Shown: positions 26,464 through 36,204, counted from the first letter of the stretch. The stretch: 47,886 bases of DNA from Kordiimonadales bacterium (GCA_002401685.1 NVTU01000044.1:1-47886); one strand, 5' to 3'. Translations and numbers: made by a program. The notes: generated from the sequence alone by a model not told the origin.

Positions 26464-26982
26464 CTACAACCAGCGAACCCAATCAAAAAACCAATAAAGG
26501 GCGAAGACAAAACCGCCGAGACTTGCGCTCCACATCAGCGCAATCGGCATGCCTGCAAAACGGGCGTGTCTATCCTGGTAATGGGTATCGCACTGCAAAC
26601 AATGAAACCAGCTATCCCCTTTTCTTGCGGCCAGACGAATTCCGGGGATGAAGGTTTGAACCTCGCCAACGAATGGGTGTACTTGAGTTGAGCCGCACTG
26701 AGTACAGGCGCGTTCTTCTCCGTCCTCATCGAAATGTCTTGGCAAGGCACAACGCGGCAAGGCGGCCACTTTATTCAATACGCTGTCTGCACGCACTTTG
26801 TCGATAACACGGATCATCACATCAGTTTGCACAATGCAGTGCAGCCCGCTCATATTTTCGCTATTTAGAAATACTTCAATATCATTGGCGTTCAGCAAAG
26901 ACCGCAATAACTGGGCATCTGATGTCTCAAGGCCCTTCCGCAAGGGAACCAGTTTATTATAATCGTCAAAAACTTCAGCCAC
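26464..26982 (-). CDS. DUF2007-like zinc-ribbon membrane protein
   Basis: 172 residues. An N-terminal region resembles DUF2007 (ETSDAQLLRSLLNANDIEVFL), then a zinc ribbon formed by CTQCG and CLQC, then a C-terminal helix pair or single helix (ALMWSASLGGFVFALYW) anchoring it to the membrane. No clear function. The start is probably the GTG at 26982 with GGGG upstream. Confidence 0.7.
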   Translation of the reverse strand: MAEVFDDYNKLVPLRKGLETSDAQLLRSLLNANDIEVFLNSENMSGLHCIVQTDVMIRVIDKVRADSVLNKVAALPRCALPRHFDEDGEERACTQCGSTQVHPFVGEVQTFIPGIRLAARKGDSWFHCLQCDTHYQDRHARFAGMPIALMWSASLGGFVFALYWFFDWVRWL

Positions 26983-27025
26983 GACACGCCCCAGTTATAG
27001 TACCAATTTTCAAAGCTCAGAAATC

Positions 27026-27568
27026 CTACTCAGTAATCCCCGTTTCCAAACCGTCAATGGATTTCATATTGCCTTTCAGCTGATACTCGCGCACCAGTTC
27101 AGGCGATTTGCCCTCTGCCCATTTATTCAGCGTCTCGCGTTCGTTCTTCAGGTCCATTTCCGGCACACCCCAACCACAGCTGATCTGCGTACTTTCAACG
27201 TCCATCAGAATAACCTGCCGCGCACCGGCAAATTCTGGGAATTGGCTACTGTATTTCTCATAGTCGGCGTGGCCAGTACGGATCACTCTACCCTTACCGT
27301 ATAGACGGTAAATCTGAGCATTGCGCGTGAAACTATTGAACATAATCGTGAGCCTGCCGTCATGCTTAATATGCGTACTGGTTTCGTTGCCGCTACCGGT
27401 CACATCCAAGTAGCCGCAAAGGTTTGGCGAAAACACCCGGAAGCTATCCATGCCCTTTGGGCTCAGATTAATGCGCCCTTTGGCACAGGCCGAGGCAATG
27501 AAGAACATTGGCTGCGCTGCAATAAACTCAGCATGCTTATCGGTAATGTGATCAAAAAAATCTGCCAC
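27026..27568 (-). CDS. Pyridoxamine 5'-phosphate oxidase family protein
   Basis: 180 residues of the split-barrel flavin-binding family: AAQPMFFIASACAKGRINLSPKG, GNETSTHIKHDGRLTIMF and RLYGKGRVI. Members bind FMN or F420; this one is more like general PNPOx-like proteins than true PdxH. I place the start at the GTG at 27568, which has GAGGAGAG just upstream; a longer frame begins at 27625 but has no such site. The C-terminus is divergent. Confidence 0.75.
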   Translation of the reverse strand: MADFFDHITDKHAEFIAAQPMFFIASACAKGRINLSPKGMDSFRVFSPNLCGYLDVTGSGNETSTHIKHDGRLTIMFNSFTRNAQIYRLYGKGRVIRTGHADYEKYSSQFPEFAGARQVILMDVESTQISCGWGVPEMDLKNERETLNKWAEGKSPELVREYQLKGNMKSIDGLETGITE

Positions 27569-27779
27569 GGGTCTCTCCTCGAAAACTGTAATATGCCTTA
27601 GGCTCATACTATATGGGGGCCGCACCGAATGACAACCACCGAAGGGCCGCTTTCTGCCGCCTGCCGCACAGAATTGCTAGCCCTTGGGGCAACAAAAAGT
27701 TACCCACTTTGGGTTAAACATCCTTGAACCCTCGCAGGGAGCCGCGCATTCTATACAGAACACGGAAGGAAATTCTATC

Positions 27780-28274
27780 ATGCGGGTGCGACCATACAAA
27801 CGCGAAGACTGGCCATCGGTTGAAAGCATTACCCGAGAAGGCATTGCAACCGGGGTCGCCACTTTTGAGACAGAGCCCAAGACCCAGTCAACGTGGGAAA
27901 AGGAAAGCCTGCAAGGAAGCCAGCTCGTAGCCGAGGCTGAGGACCGGACCATCCTCGGCTGGACTATCCTGTGGCCCGCATCAGACCGCTGCGTCTATGC
28001 TGGCGTGGCTGAAGTAAGCGTTTATGTCTCGGCAGAGGCGCAAGGGCGCGGCGTCGGCAAGGCTTTGCTTAGGGAACTTATTCGCCTCACCGAAGAAGAA
28101 CTTGATATATGGACCATTCAGGCCGGAATCTTTGAAGATAACCCAGGCTCCATCGCGCTCCACAAAGCCTGCGGTTTCCGCATCCTTGGCTACCGCGAGC
28201 GCATAGGAAAACTACACGGTGTTTGGCGCAACAACCTACAACTTGAACGACGCAGCAGCAAAGTCGGGATTTAA
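27780..28274 (+). CDS. GNAT acetyltransferase, phosphinothricin-acetyltransferase-like
   Basis: 164 residues. The GNAT fold is clear: VEVSVYVSAEAQGRGVGKALL-like A motif (QGRGVGKALL binds acetyl-CoA), then NPGSIALHKACGFRILGYRE and the GKLHGVWRN end seen in Pat/Bar-like enzymes. The substrate may be a phosphinothricin-like or methionine-sulfone-type amine, not provable here. AAGGA precedes the ATG at 27780, which is better than the longer frame from 27684. Confidence 0.85.
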   Translation: MRVRPYKREDWPSVESITREGIATGVATFETEPKTQSTWEKESLQGSQLVAEAEDRTILGWTILWPASDRCVYAGVAEVSVYVSAEAQGRGVGKALLRELIRLTEEELDIWTIQAGIFEDNPGSIALHKACGFRILGYRERIGKLHGVWRNNLQLERRSSKVGI

Positions 28275-28283
28275 ATTTACAGT

Positions 28284-28311
28284 TGATATTTCGCACCCTG
28301 ATTATATAGTC
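28284..28311 (+). promoter_or_regulatory. Sigma-70-like promoter
   Basis: TTGATA (28284-28289), 16-bp spacer, TATAGT (28306-28311), 25 bp before the ATG of the lysine-rich protein gene. The best promoter match I found by eye. Confidence 0.6.
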
Positions 28312-28335
28312 AAAACTGTACTTTAGGGGGCAATC

Positions 28336-29220
28336 ATGAAACATTTTGTTATTATCGTCAGTATCTTGGCCTTCAGCCTTGCTCTCCAAGCCCAGGATGA
28401 GCCGACTAGGCCCTTCATAGAAATGAGCTATGAAGAGCTGCAAGGCTTCGATGTTCAAGGGCTAGATAAAAAACAAAAGAAGGCACACAAGAAAGCGCTT
28501 AAAAAGGCAAAAAAAGCACATAAAAAGGCGAAAAAAGCTGCCGCGAAAAGCAGAAAAAAACGTGAAAAAGCCGTCAGGAAGAAACTCAAAAAGTTCAACC
28601 GCTCCTATACTAAAACCAAGATCATTAGGGATGACTTTGAAGCCACCATCGAGGTTGCAGGCAAGTATACTGTGAATAGATCACGCAATACTTCGTTTCT
28701 CGACGCGCTAAACACAACGTATGCCCCAACCGAGTATTTTTTACGGGCATTCTATAATCCCGCCACACACTCCCTTGACATTCAAGCATTTGTAAAACGG
28801 AAGTTTTCCCTTGAAGTTCCCCAGGCAAAACTGAATTTTCTAGAAATTTCCCCTGCGGCTTACGCGACCCGTAAGGGCTGGTGGGCTAATTATACAAATG
28901 CCAAACTACGCGGCGGCATAACGCGCAACATAAATCGGATCAGTAAATCAACAGATTCTTGTTTGGGTGGCATATGCGCATTCCTCGAAAAATTTGCGAT
29001 CGACTTAAATAGTGATGATATGTTTAACGCAATTGAAAAACATGAAGACTTGGCTTTAAAGGTCAATTCGGCCAACGAGAAAGCATTCTTTTTATACATC
29101 CCGGCAGACCATATGATGGGTTTTTTGCTGAAGCTATCAGAAGCGGATTCCAAGCTGGCATACTTAGGAAAGCCTGGTCGTGAATTTAGAGCTGAAATTA
29201 CACAAGAATTGGGTAGATAG
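28336..29220 (+). CDS. Secreted protein with lysine-rich helix, unknown
   Basis: 294 residues. A signal peptide (1-20, ending ALQAQ) is followed by an extreme basic stretch at about 45-87, where 25 of 43 residues are Lys or Arg in a pattern of KKA and AHKK repeats, predicted to form a long amphipathic helix. The C-terminal 200 residues form an alpha/beta domain I do not recognise; two cysteines sit close together (SCLGGICAF). It has its own good promoter. The helix may bind DNA, lipopolysaccharide or anionic polymers outside the membrane; this is inference only. Confidence 0.75.
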   Translation: MKHFVIIVSILAFSLALQAQDEPTRPFIEMSYEELQGFDVQGLDKKQKKAHKKALKKAKKAHKKAKKAAAKSRKKREKAVRKKLKKFNRSYTKTKIIRDDFEATIEVAGKYTVNRSRNTSFLDALNTTYAPTEYFLRAFYNPATHSLDIQAFVKRKFSLEVPQAKLNFLEISPAAYATRKGWWANYTNAKLRGGITRNINRISKSTDSCLGGICAFLEKFAIDLNSDDMFNAIEKHEDLALKVNSANEKAFFLYIPADHMMGFLLKLSEADSKLAYLGKPGREFRAEITQELGR

Positions 29221-29241
29221 GCACGCTAAATCTAGCAATAT

Positions 29242-29601
29242 TTAATGTAGCAAACCGAGTTCAGTTCGCATCTTTTTTGTTAATTTAGCCGCAATGATCG
29301 AATGAGCGTCTTCGATGCAACCTTTGATGTCACCGTCGCTCATTGCATCCACTGCTTGCACCTGCATCCACTTGGCCCTGGCCAAATAGGGTGCAGGCAC
29401 CATGCCGTCCACTTCGCCCAATATTTGGTAGCTTAAGTCGCTGCATTTAAAACTTATTTTCTGGTGGGCATCCTCGCCCCAGATTGAGCAGATCGCAAAT
29501 ATCTTGCCGCCAACCTTCCATACCGAAGAGTTGCCCCACTGAATAACGTTGGTGGTGGATTTCAGCGCCCCGCAGAAAGCATTAAACTCGTCGCGTGTCA
29601 T
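29242..29601 (-). CDS. MmcQ/YjbR family protein
   Basis: 119 residues with the MmcQ/YjbR layout: TRDEFNAFCGALKSTTNVIQWGNSSVWKVGGKIFA at the start and the typical ARAKWMQV and basic C-terminal helix (AKLTKKMRTELGL). The fold is a double-stranded DNA-binding-like domain; the biological role is unknown. Starts with ATG at 29601, 12 bp after the VOC gene stop, so these two genes probably share a transcript. Confidence 0.82.
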   Translation of the reverse strand: MTRDEFNAFCGALKSTTNVIQWGNSSVWKVGGKIFAICSIWGEDAHQKISFKCSDLSYQILGEVDGMVPAPYLARAKWMQVQAVDAMSDGDIKGCIEDAHSIIAAKLTKKMRTELGLLH

Positions 29602-29613
29602 TCGGCTACAGCC

Positions 29614-30009
29614 CTATTCATGCTCTTCACCGAACGCCAAAACATAGCCGTTCAGGTCGCGCACCTGAAATTCCAGCAAGCCGTGCAGTGCCATCGCGGG
29701 CTCACCCAACAGATCAGCCCCGCGCGCTTTAAAATCATCATATAGCGGCTGCAGCACACGTGTGTGAAGATACACATCCCACATGCGCTCACCCACCCCG
29801 TCCCGTACCCTGTCGTTTGACTGGATCTGTGTGCCTTCATGCAAGGCCCCGCAAAAATGCAGGGAGACCGGGCCATGTGTGACGATGGAATAACCAGTTC
29901 CCCATATCCCGGATACGCTAAATCCGAGCTTATCGCGGTAATATTCCGCCGCTGCAGTTACATCCGGCACAACAAGCGTCGGCATTACTGCGAAAATGGT
30001 TGCTGTCAT
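29614..30009 (-). CDS. VOC (glyoxalase/bleomycin-resistance) family protein
   Basis: 131 residues, one VOC module: VMPTLVVPDVTAAAEYYRDKLGF at the start and LLEFQVRDLNGYVLAFGE at the end, where the Glu is a likely metal ligand. HFCGALHEG may hold another ligand. The substrate is unknown. 12 bp upstream of the MmcQ/YjbR gene. Confidence 0.82.
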   Translation of the reverse strand: MTATIFAVMPTLVVPDVTAAAEYYRDKLGFSVSGIWGTGYSIVTHGPVSLHFCGALHEGTQIQSNDRVRDGVGERMWDVYLHTRVLQPLYDDFKARGADLLGEPAMALHGLLEFQVRDLNGYVLAFGEEHE

Positions 30010-30064
30010 CTTGGTACCTCTTTCCGGTTTACGAAGTTAAGAGCTACTTAGAACACTTAATTCC

Positions 30065-32209
30065 CTAAAAACCCTTTCTGTGGCTTTGCGCCTTTTTGGT
30101 CCGCGTGCCCGGCTTGCCGCCCTCTGACCGGCCTTTCGGTTTGCCGAGTGTCATTCCAATCCCCAGCTCCCCTGCTTCCAGACGCTTAATCTCATCGCGC
30201 AACCGTGCGGCTTCCTCAAACTCAAGGTTTTCAGCAGCATCGCGCATTTTCTTATCAAGCGCTTTGATATGCGTTTTCAGGTTAGAGCCAACCAGATGCA
30301 CGGCGTCTTCACCAATATCAACGGTAACATAATCACCCGAAGTTGCATCCGCCATCAGGTCACCGATGTTTTTCTTCACGCTCATCGGCGTGATGCCGTG
30401 CTCCAGATTATACGCTTCCTGCTTGGCGCGACGGCGGTCGGTTTCGCCGATTGCAGCCACCAGCGACCGCGTCATTTTATCTGCATAAAGTATGACCCTG
30501 CCGTCAACATTCCGCGCTGCCCGGCCAATCGTTTGGATCAACGATCTCTCCGACCGCAGAAAGCCTTCTTTATCGGCATCAAGAATAGCCACCAAACCAC
30601 ATTCAGGGATATCAATCCCCTCGCGCAACAGGTTAATACCAACCAGCACATCAAAAGTGCCGAGCCGCAAGTCACGCAAAATCTCGATCCGCTCCAGCGT
30701 ATCAATATCAGAGTGCATATAACGCACTTTAATGCCGTTCTCGTGCAGATACTCTGTCAGGTCTTCGGCCATGCGTTTGGTCAATGTTGTTACCAATATA
30801 CGAAGGCCTACCGCCGTTACTTTTCGCACCTCATGCATCAGGTCGTCCACCTGCGTATCCACAGGGCGCACTTCAAGGTCAGGGTCCGTCAGCCCGGTTG
30901 GGCGGATCACTTGTTCTGCGAACACGCCGCTAGTTTGCTCCATCTCCCAGTCACCCGGCGTGGCAGACACGTACACGGTTTGCGGGCGCATCGCATCCCA
31001 TTCGGCAAACCGCAGGGGCCGATTATCCGCACAGCTTGGGAGCCGGAAGCCATGTTCCGCGAGCGTGCCTTTGCGTTTTGCATCGCCCCTGCTCATGCCG
31101 TTAATCTGGCCGATGGCAACGTGGCTCTCATCCACGAACAGCAGCGCGTTTTCGGGGATATATTCAAACAGCGTCGGCGGCGGATCACCTGGCCTGCGGC
31201 CCGTCAGATAGCGGCTATAATTCTCAATACCCGCACAGCTGCCGGTGGCTTCCATCATTTCCAGATCGAAATGGGTGCGCTCCTCAATTCGCTGCATTTC
31301 CAGCAAGCGGTCGCTGTCTTTATATTCTTTAAGTCGTTGTTCTAGCTCTACCTTAATATGTTTAATCGCCTGATCAAGTGTTGGGCGCGGTGTTACATAG
31401 TGGCTGTTAGCGTATACTTTCACCGATGCCAATTCGTTGGTTTTCTGCCCGGTCAGCGGGTCAAATTCAACGATCATTTCGATCTCATCACCAAACATCA
31501 TCAGCCGCCATGCGCGGTCTTCGAGGTGGCTTGGGAAGATATCAATCACATCACCGCGCACCCGGAATGTGCCGCGCTGAAACGATTGGTCATTACGGTT
31601 ATATTGCATCGCAACCAGCCGCCGCAGCAGCCCTCGGCTTTCAATCGTATCCCCGGTTTTAATTTCAAACGTCATCGCTGTGTAGGTTTCCACGCTACCG
31701 ATACCGTAGATGCAGGACACGGACGCCACGATAATCACATCGTCGCGCTCCAGCACCGAGCGCGTTGCCGAATGGCGCATCCGGTCAATCTGCTCATTAA
31801 TAGTCGCTTCTTTTTCAACAAATGTATCCGTGCGCGGCACGTAGGCTTCGGGCTGATAATAGTCATAGTAGGAAACAAAATACTCAACGGCGTTATTGGG
31901 GAAAAAGCTCTTAAACTCCCCATAAAGCTGAGCCGCCAGCGTTTTATTCGGCGCAAGAATAAGCGCGGGCCGCTGCGTCGCCTCAATCACTTTGGCAACC
32001 GTATATGTTTTGCCTGACCCCGTTACACCGAGCAGAACCTGATCCTGCTCGCCGCCTTTAATGCCCTCCACAAGTTCCTTGATCGCAGTTGGCTGGTCCC
32101 CCGCAGGCTCAAAATCAGAGACAATCTTAAACGGCACACCGCCTTCTGATTTCTCAGGCCGCTGAGGCCGGTGCGGCACAAAGCCTTCAGGTAATCCAAG
32201 TTCAAGCAT
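30065..32209 (-). CDS. uvrB: Excinuclease ABC subunit B
   Basis: The damage-verification helicase of nucleotide excision repair, working with UvrA and UvrC. 714 residues, normal for the family. Walker A GVTGSGKT, helicase DEAD-type motif DESHV, the beta-hairpin [12 protein letters not shown], the motif QTIGRAARN, and the C-terminal UVR domain ([17 protein letters not shown]) are present. The start ATG at 32209 has a weak ribosome site, and a degenerate repeat copy (32217-32285) lies only seven bases upstream, so its regulatory region may be partly replaced. No LexA box is visible near the start. Confidence 0.97.
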   Translation of the reverse strand: MLELGLPEGFVPHRPQRPEKSEGGVPFKIVSDFEPAGDQPTAIKELVEGIKGGEQDQVLLGVTGSGKTYTVAKVIEATQRPALILAPNKTLAAQLYGEFKSFFPNNAVEYFVSYYDYYQPEAYVPRTDTFVEKEATINEQIDRMRHSATRSVLERDDVIIVASVSCIYGIGSVETYTAMTFEIKTGDTIESRGLLRRLVAMQYNRNDQSFQRGTFRVRGDVIDIFPSHLEDRAWRLMMFGDEIEMIVEFDPLTGQKTNELASVKVYANSHYVTPRPTLDQAIKHIKVELEQRLKEYKDSDRLLEMQRIEERTHFDLEMMEATGSCAGIENYSRYLTGRRPGDPPPTLFEYIPENALLFVDESHVAIGQINGMSRGDAKRKGTLAEHGFRLPSCADNRPLRFAEWDAMRPQTVYVSATPGDWEMEQTSGVFAEQVIRPTGLTDPDLEVRPVDTQVDDLMHEVRKVTAVGLRILVTTLTKRMAEDLTEYLHENGIKVRYMHSDIDTLERIEILRDLRLGTFDVLVGINLLREGIDIPECGLVAILDADKEGFLRSERSLIQTIGRAARNVDGRVILYADKMTRSLVAAIGETDRRRAKQEAYNLEHGITPMSVKKNIGDLMADATSGDYVTVDIGEDAVHLVGSNLKTHIKALDKKMRDAAENLEFEEAARLRDEIKRLEAGELGIGMTLGKPKGRSEGGKPGTRTKKAQSHRKGF

Positions 32210-32216
32210 TTAGTCG

Positions 32217-32285
32217 TCCGATAATGGTTGAGAATCGCAAGCCCAACAGTGCCCTGTTCTCGTTTTGTTTTCAAGCTGTAAGGCA
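32217..32285. repeat. Degenerate direct repeat, copy 1 (next to uvrB)
   Basis: 69 bp that align with 33498-33567 at about 54 of 70 positions with one gap, same orientation. Shared blocks include TGGTTGAGAA and CTCGTTTTGT. The two copies bracket the sulfotransferase gene. A short similar patch, GATAATTGGTTGAG, occurs within the integrase relic near 40180. Confidence 0.65.
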
Positions 32286-32625
32286 CGCCTTTCTATACGC
32301 ACAGGAACACTAGCGCAGAAGGATTGGATTTGGAGCTGGCTTATCAGGAAGAAACCAGCCGCCGCCGCTATTGCACGGCCTCAAAGATGGTGAACATTTC
32401 TCGTCAATCCCACAAATAGTGTGGAAGCCCAATATTGCGCCGCTGCGTTGCCCCCCCTACGCTGATCTCAACAAGGCCGTTGTCCTCGGCTCAAGTGTGC
32501 AAGCATGCGGGCATTTGCATCTACCAATAGCGTAACTTGACGGTCAATAACTGCCTTGTCGCAGCCTGCTAACCGCACCAAATTGTATTCTCGCGTAGAG
32601 CCGCAAGTGTATCCAAGTGTTTCAA
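32286..32625. other. Intergenic region between uvrB and sulfotransferase
   Basis: 340 bp with no convincing gene. A frame on the plus strand (about 32376-32535) is open but lacks a start and any recognisable motif. Possibly noncoding debris from an insertion. Confidence 0.4.
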
Positions 32626-33354
32626 CTAAGGTGCCATTAGGTCCGGGTAAAATAACTCGAAATCCGAAGCGTAGCGTTCTCTCACCAATCGTATTAATTC
32701 AGCGTCATACATCTCAGCGGTTTTCGGACGGCTTTTTGACTGATGGACCTTTCGTACATCCGGTAATGTGTGGCCCAATTTGGTCAACACCAATTTTTGC
32801 AGCGTTGCCCAGTCGGCATCCATGTTTTCAACACGCCCTACAAAATCACAAATATTGGATCCTCGATGCAACAACATGGACGACTGCGCCCTAAAATGCA
32901 CATTAGCATTTTTGTCCTTAATGCCGCTAATATGCACAACAAAGTCGCGAAAACTCATACCCTCTCTAAATCCTTTTCCCTTGAATTTAGATGGTTTACT
33001 CCGATGCTCCCTCCGGGCAATTTTATCGAAGTAACAAGACGCGATCCGGCAAAAGGGATTACGCACGAAGGTAAAAACGAAAAAGTCTGAATATTTTTTT
33101 TGCAACCCTCTAATATCTACTAGATCAGCAAGGCCGCTTTCATGTTCTGCCCAGTATCTATCCTGATTGACTTTTCTGTTAGTGTTTTCCTGAGGCTCGA
33201 AAAGAAAATCATGCATCGTATGCTTTATCGAAGAATTAGCAGCCTTTGGAATACGCGCATACACTAGGCCATGTCTAGGCAAAGCCAGATAGTGGCCATT
33301 CTTTTTCTTCATCGATTGAGGCTTTGCCCACTGCGGCAACCTAACTTGAAACAT
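32626..33354 (-). CDS. Sulfotransferase family 2 protein
   Basis: 242 residues. The 5'-phosphosulfate-binding loop of PAPS-dependent carbohydrate sulfotransferases is seen as RIPKAANSSIK (about 34-44), and the 3'-phosphate site as FTFVRNPFCRIASCYF. The C-terminal YASDFELFYPD is typical of this family. It would sulfate a sugar or similar acceptor, perhaps of an exported polysaccharide, though no glycan genes are adjacent. GAGAGG precedes the ATG at 33354. It looks AT-richer than its neighbours by eye and lies between two copies of a degenerate direct repeat, so recent acquisition is likely. Confidence 0.82.
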   Translation of the reverse strand: MFQVRLPQWAKPQSMKKKNGHYLALPRHGLVYARIPKAANSSIKHTMHDFLFEPQENTNRKVNQDRYWAEHESGLADLVDIRGLQKKYSDFFVFTFVRNPFCRIASCYFDKIARREHRSKPSKFKGKGFREGMSFRDFVVHISGIKDKNANVHFRAQSSMLLHRGSNICDFVGRVENMDADWATLQKLVLTKLGHTLPDVRKVHQSKSRPKTAEMYDAELIRLVRERYASDFELFYPDLMAP

Positions 33355-33735
33355 ATACTACCTCTCAATTTGTACGTACTTGACATTCAGTACCAGCAAA
33401 CACCCCATTGTGAAACGTAATTTTCTATTGAATTATATAGCGAAAGGCCCGTTTTAGAGCCCTGAAAACTTTCTCTACACATTGATTGGTTTCTCGGCCC
33501 GATATTGGTTGAGAACGGCAAGCGCTCGCACTGTCCTGTACTCGTTTTGTCTTCAAGTTGTAAGACATTCAAAATCAGGGCATATGTCCGAAACTGAACA
33601 TTGAGGCTGGTCATTTTCGAACACCCGCCCCCTTACTTGACAGAAAGCGACGCAAATACAAACAGTTAGACTATGGCATATAGTTTGCGTTTAATGGCCA
33701 TAGGGTAGAAGCAGTGGAAATTTCGGGGGCCAGTT
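33355..33735. other. Intergenic region before the permease
   Basis: 381 bp holding repeat copy 2 (33498-33567) and the upstream region of the permease gene. A minus-strand ORF of 75 codons (33387-33614) crosses the repeat but has no recognised motif; I take it as chance or relic. Confidence 0.4.
33498..33567. repeat. Degenerate direct repeat, copy 2
   Basis: 70-bp partner of 32217-32285. In the minus-strand frame, both copies can encode LA[IV]LN[HQ]YR, with a 1-base gap between them, so they may be remnants of a coding gene rather than a recombination site. Confidence 0.65.
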
Positions 33736-36204
33736 TTGTTACAACATTTTTTGAAGATATTCCTACGGCACACGCTTAAAAACAAATTTGGCAATACGTT
33801 GAACTTGTTAGGGTTATCATTTGCATTTGGGCTTACATATGTCGTTGGCTTTGCCGTCAACGATACCGTTAACTCTGATAGTTGGCTTTCAAATTCAGAC
33901 CGCGCCTACCGCGTCATTCATGCCGGCGGCGACCGAGCATGGAGCGCAACGCCTTACGGCCCAACAGCATCCCTTGTGCGTGACAACATTGAAGGCGCAG
34001 AAGCTGCCAGCCGACTAGTAAACCGGTCTATTACAGTTACCCATGCAGGGCATCCCTATAATCTCAGGGCTGCATATGCTGACCCTGATTTTGCCAATAT
34101 TTTTAACCTTCCAATGATTGAGGGCAAATTAGCCGATGCCCTAATTAACCCTGTTGGGCTAGCTCTATCCGAACGCCAAGCAAAACAAATATTTGGTCAA
34201 AGCCCAGCGGTTGGGAAAACTCTCACCATCACCAGGTCTTCGTTAAAAAAAGATTATGTCATTGAGGCGGTTTTCAAAGACCTACCTGAGGCAAGCCACT
34301 TTAATCTGAATATCATCCTACCCCTGATCGACGCAGATTTTGCGGCCACAAATCAAACAAACCTTTTGGAAGGCTACAACAACACGGGCACTGTCGCGGC
34401 TTATGTTCTATTGGCAGAGAATGTTAGCAAGTCGGTTGTGGTTGCTGGTTTCAACGAGCGAATGTTAGGGCTCGTACCGCAAGAGGAATTGGGCCAAAAA
34501 ATTAACTTCGCTTTGGAGCCCGTTGTTGGCATTCAGTTTTGGTCGCAAACGCCGCATGGCCACATGAAAAACCCCATTGATAGACTGGCCCTAATTGGCA
34601 CTTCGATATTAACTGCCTTTGTACTGATTGCCGCAATATCCAACCATATAGGCCTGACGATTGCCGTTACGTTGAGGCGCGGCAGGGAAGTTGCGATGCG
34701 GCTTATCCTCGGCGCTAGCAAACGAGCTGTTATTCAACAGCTTTTTGCGGAGACCCTGATAGTGATGTCGATCGCCGTCATTTTCGCGTTGGACATTGCA
34801 GCCTATTTAGAAGAGAGCGTTGGTGGCTTTTTTGGCCAGAGCATTGATACGGCGACGGCAACTGGCCTGCCCGGCTTTATTCCTCTCCTTGGTTTGGCGT
34901 TTTTATGCAGCTTGTTAACTGCCCTGTACCCAGCAGCGTGGTTGGCGCGCATGAAATCCCGTGACTTGCTAGCAGGCGCTGACAAAAATGTTGCGGGTAG
35001 CGGGAACCGCGCCCGTACCATTCTTGTGGGGATACAGCTTGCCTTAGGCGCAGCCCTGCTGTTCGCGACCGTCACAGTTTACAGGCACACAGATTATTTA
35101 TTGACCGTTGATAAAGGCTTTAATCACGAAGGCTTGCTCCATATTAATTTGCCGAACAGCGGGGCTAGCGCAGCAAGGAAGCAAACTTTTCTGCATGAAA
35201 TTGCAGCCCTTGATGGTATAGAAAAGCCCTCACAATCCTACACGGTGCCCTTCGTTTCGAACACCAGCCGGTATGGATTTAATCACCCTCGTACGCAAAA
35301 ACTAGTACAATATGAGGGCGCGCAAATAGACCCAGCGTTCTTTGGTCTCTATGAAATCAAGCTTCTTGCAGGGCGTTTCTTGAATGAAGACCTGGCTTCT
35401 GATCTGGCACCAGCCGCCGACGCTAAAACCAGAAAACAAACACATTTTATCCACAACATCATTCTCAGCGAGGCCGCTGTAAAAGCCCATGGTTTCGCCT
35501 CAAATGACGCTGCAATCGGTGGCCTTTTCCGCATCACGAGTACCCGCGGCAAAGACGGGGAAAACATCGAAGTAAGACAGATCATTGTTGGCGTTATTCC
35601 TGAGCTGAATTTCAAAGCAGGGAAGAGAGTGCAGACGCCAACCTTCTACGAGCACGACACCCGCAATTTCAATTACCTTTCTGTAAGAATAACTGCCGCC
35701 AACGAACCTGCGGTGGTAGAGCAAATTCGCGAAGTATGGACTAAGGCTTTTCCGGACCAAAACTTCAACTATTCCTTTGCAGAGGATAATTTGAAAAACG
35801 CCTATTGGCAGGAAAATCAAATGCTTGATGTGTTTTCTCTGGCCGGCCTCGTCTGTTTGGTGATTACGGCTGCAGGATTAAGCGGCTTGGCACGGTTCGT
35901 TGCCTTGCAGCGACGACGAGAATTTGCAATCCGGCGCGTTGTGGGAGCCTCACAAAGAGAACTTCTTCGTCTTGCGCTCCTGCAATTTGGAAAACCCGTA
36001 TTTTTTGGCCTACTCGCCGGAATCCCTACCGCATACTATTTTCTTCAAAGCTGGCTCAGCCAGTATCAGGTGAGCTTGGAGCCAAGCTTTATCGAAGGCC
36101 TATTGTTCAGTTGTCTGGTTGCCATCTTCGCACTGGCCATTGTGCTTTATGAAGTACAGCGCGGCACACAGTTTCGGCCTGCTGACATATTGGGGCACGA
36201 GTAA
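33736..36204 (+). CDS. FtsX/MacB-like ABC transporter permease, orphan
   Basis: 822 residues with a duplicated MacB-type permease plan: a first helix (about 20-44), a large periplasmic MacB_PCD-like domain, three helices around 285-425, a linking helix near 435-455, a second periplasmic domain, and three C-terminal helices (about 690-815). GREVAMRLILGASKRAVIQQL and RREFAIRRVVGASQRELLRL are the paired conserved cytoplasmic loops. No ATPase or membrane-fusion gene is adjacent. The start is a TTG at 33736 with GGGGG upstream. Members export peptides, lipids or antibiotics; the cargo is unknown. Confidence 0.85.
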   Translation: MLQHFLKIFLRHTLKNKFGNTLNLLGLSFAFGLTYVVGFAVNDTVNSDSWLSNSDRAYRVIHAGGDRAWSATPYGPTASLVRDNIEGAEAASRLVNRSITVTHAGHPYNLRAAYADPDFANIFNLPMIEGKLADALINPVGLALSERQAKQIFGQSPAVGKTLTITRSSLKKDYVIEAVFKDLPEASHFNLNIILPLIDADFAATNQTNLLEGYNNTGTVAAYVLLAENVSKSVVVAGFNERMLGLVPQEELGQKINFALEPVVGIQFWSQTPHGHMKNPIDRLALIGTSILTAFVLIAAISNHIGLTIAVTLRRGREVAMRLILGASKRAVIQQLFAETLIVMSIAVIFALDIAAYLEESVGGFFGQSIDTATATGLPGFIPLLGLAFLCSLLTALYPAAWLARMKSRDLLAGADKNVAGSGNRARTILVGIQLALGAALLFATVTVYRHTDYLLTVDKGFNHEGLLHINLPNSGASAARKQTFLHEIAALDGIEKPSQSYTVPFVSNTSRYGFNHPRTQKLVQYEGAQIDPAFFGLYEIKLLAGRFLNEDLASDLAPAADAKTRKQTHFIHNIILSEAAVKAHGFASNDAAIGGLFRITSTRGKDGENIEVRQIIVGVIPELNFKAGKRVQTPTFYEHDTRNFNYLSVRITAANEPAVVEQIREVWTKAFPDQNFNYSFAEDNLKNAYWQENQMLDVFSLAGLVCLVITAAGLSGLARFVALQRRREFAIRRVVGASQRELLRLALLQFGKPVFFGLLAGIPTAYYFLQSWLSQYQVSLEPSFIEGLLFSCLVAIFALAIVLYEVQRGTQFRPADILGHE

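Noticed and set aside
30269-31345. 358-codon plus-strand ORF
   Set aside because: Antisense to uvrB, which is certain.
32217-32285. LexA operator upstream of uvrB
   Set aside because: The only palindromic trace (AACAG-N4-CTGTT) is in the wrong arrangement for a LexA box and is not kept in the second repeat copy.
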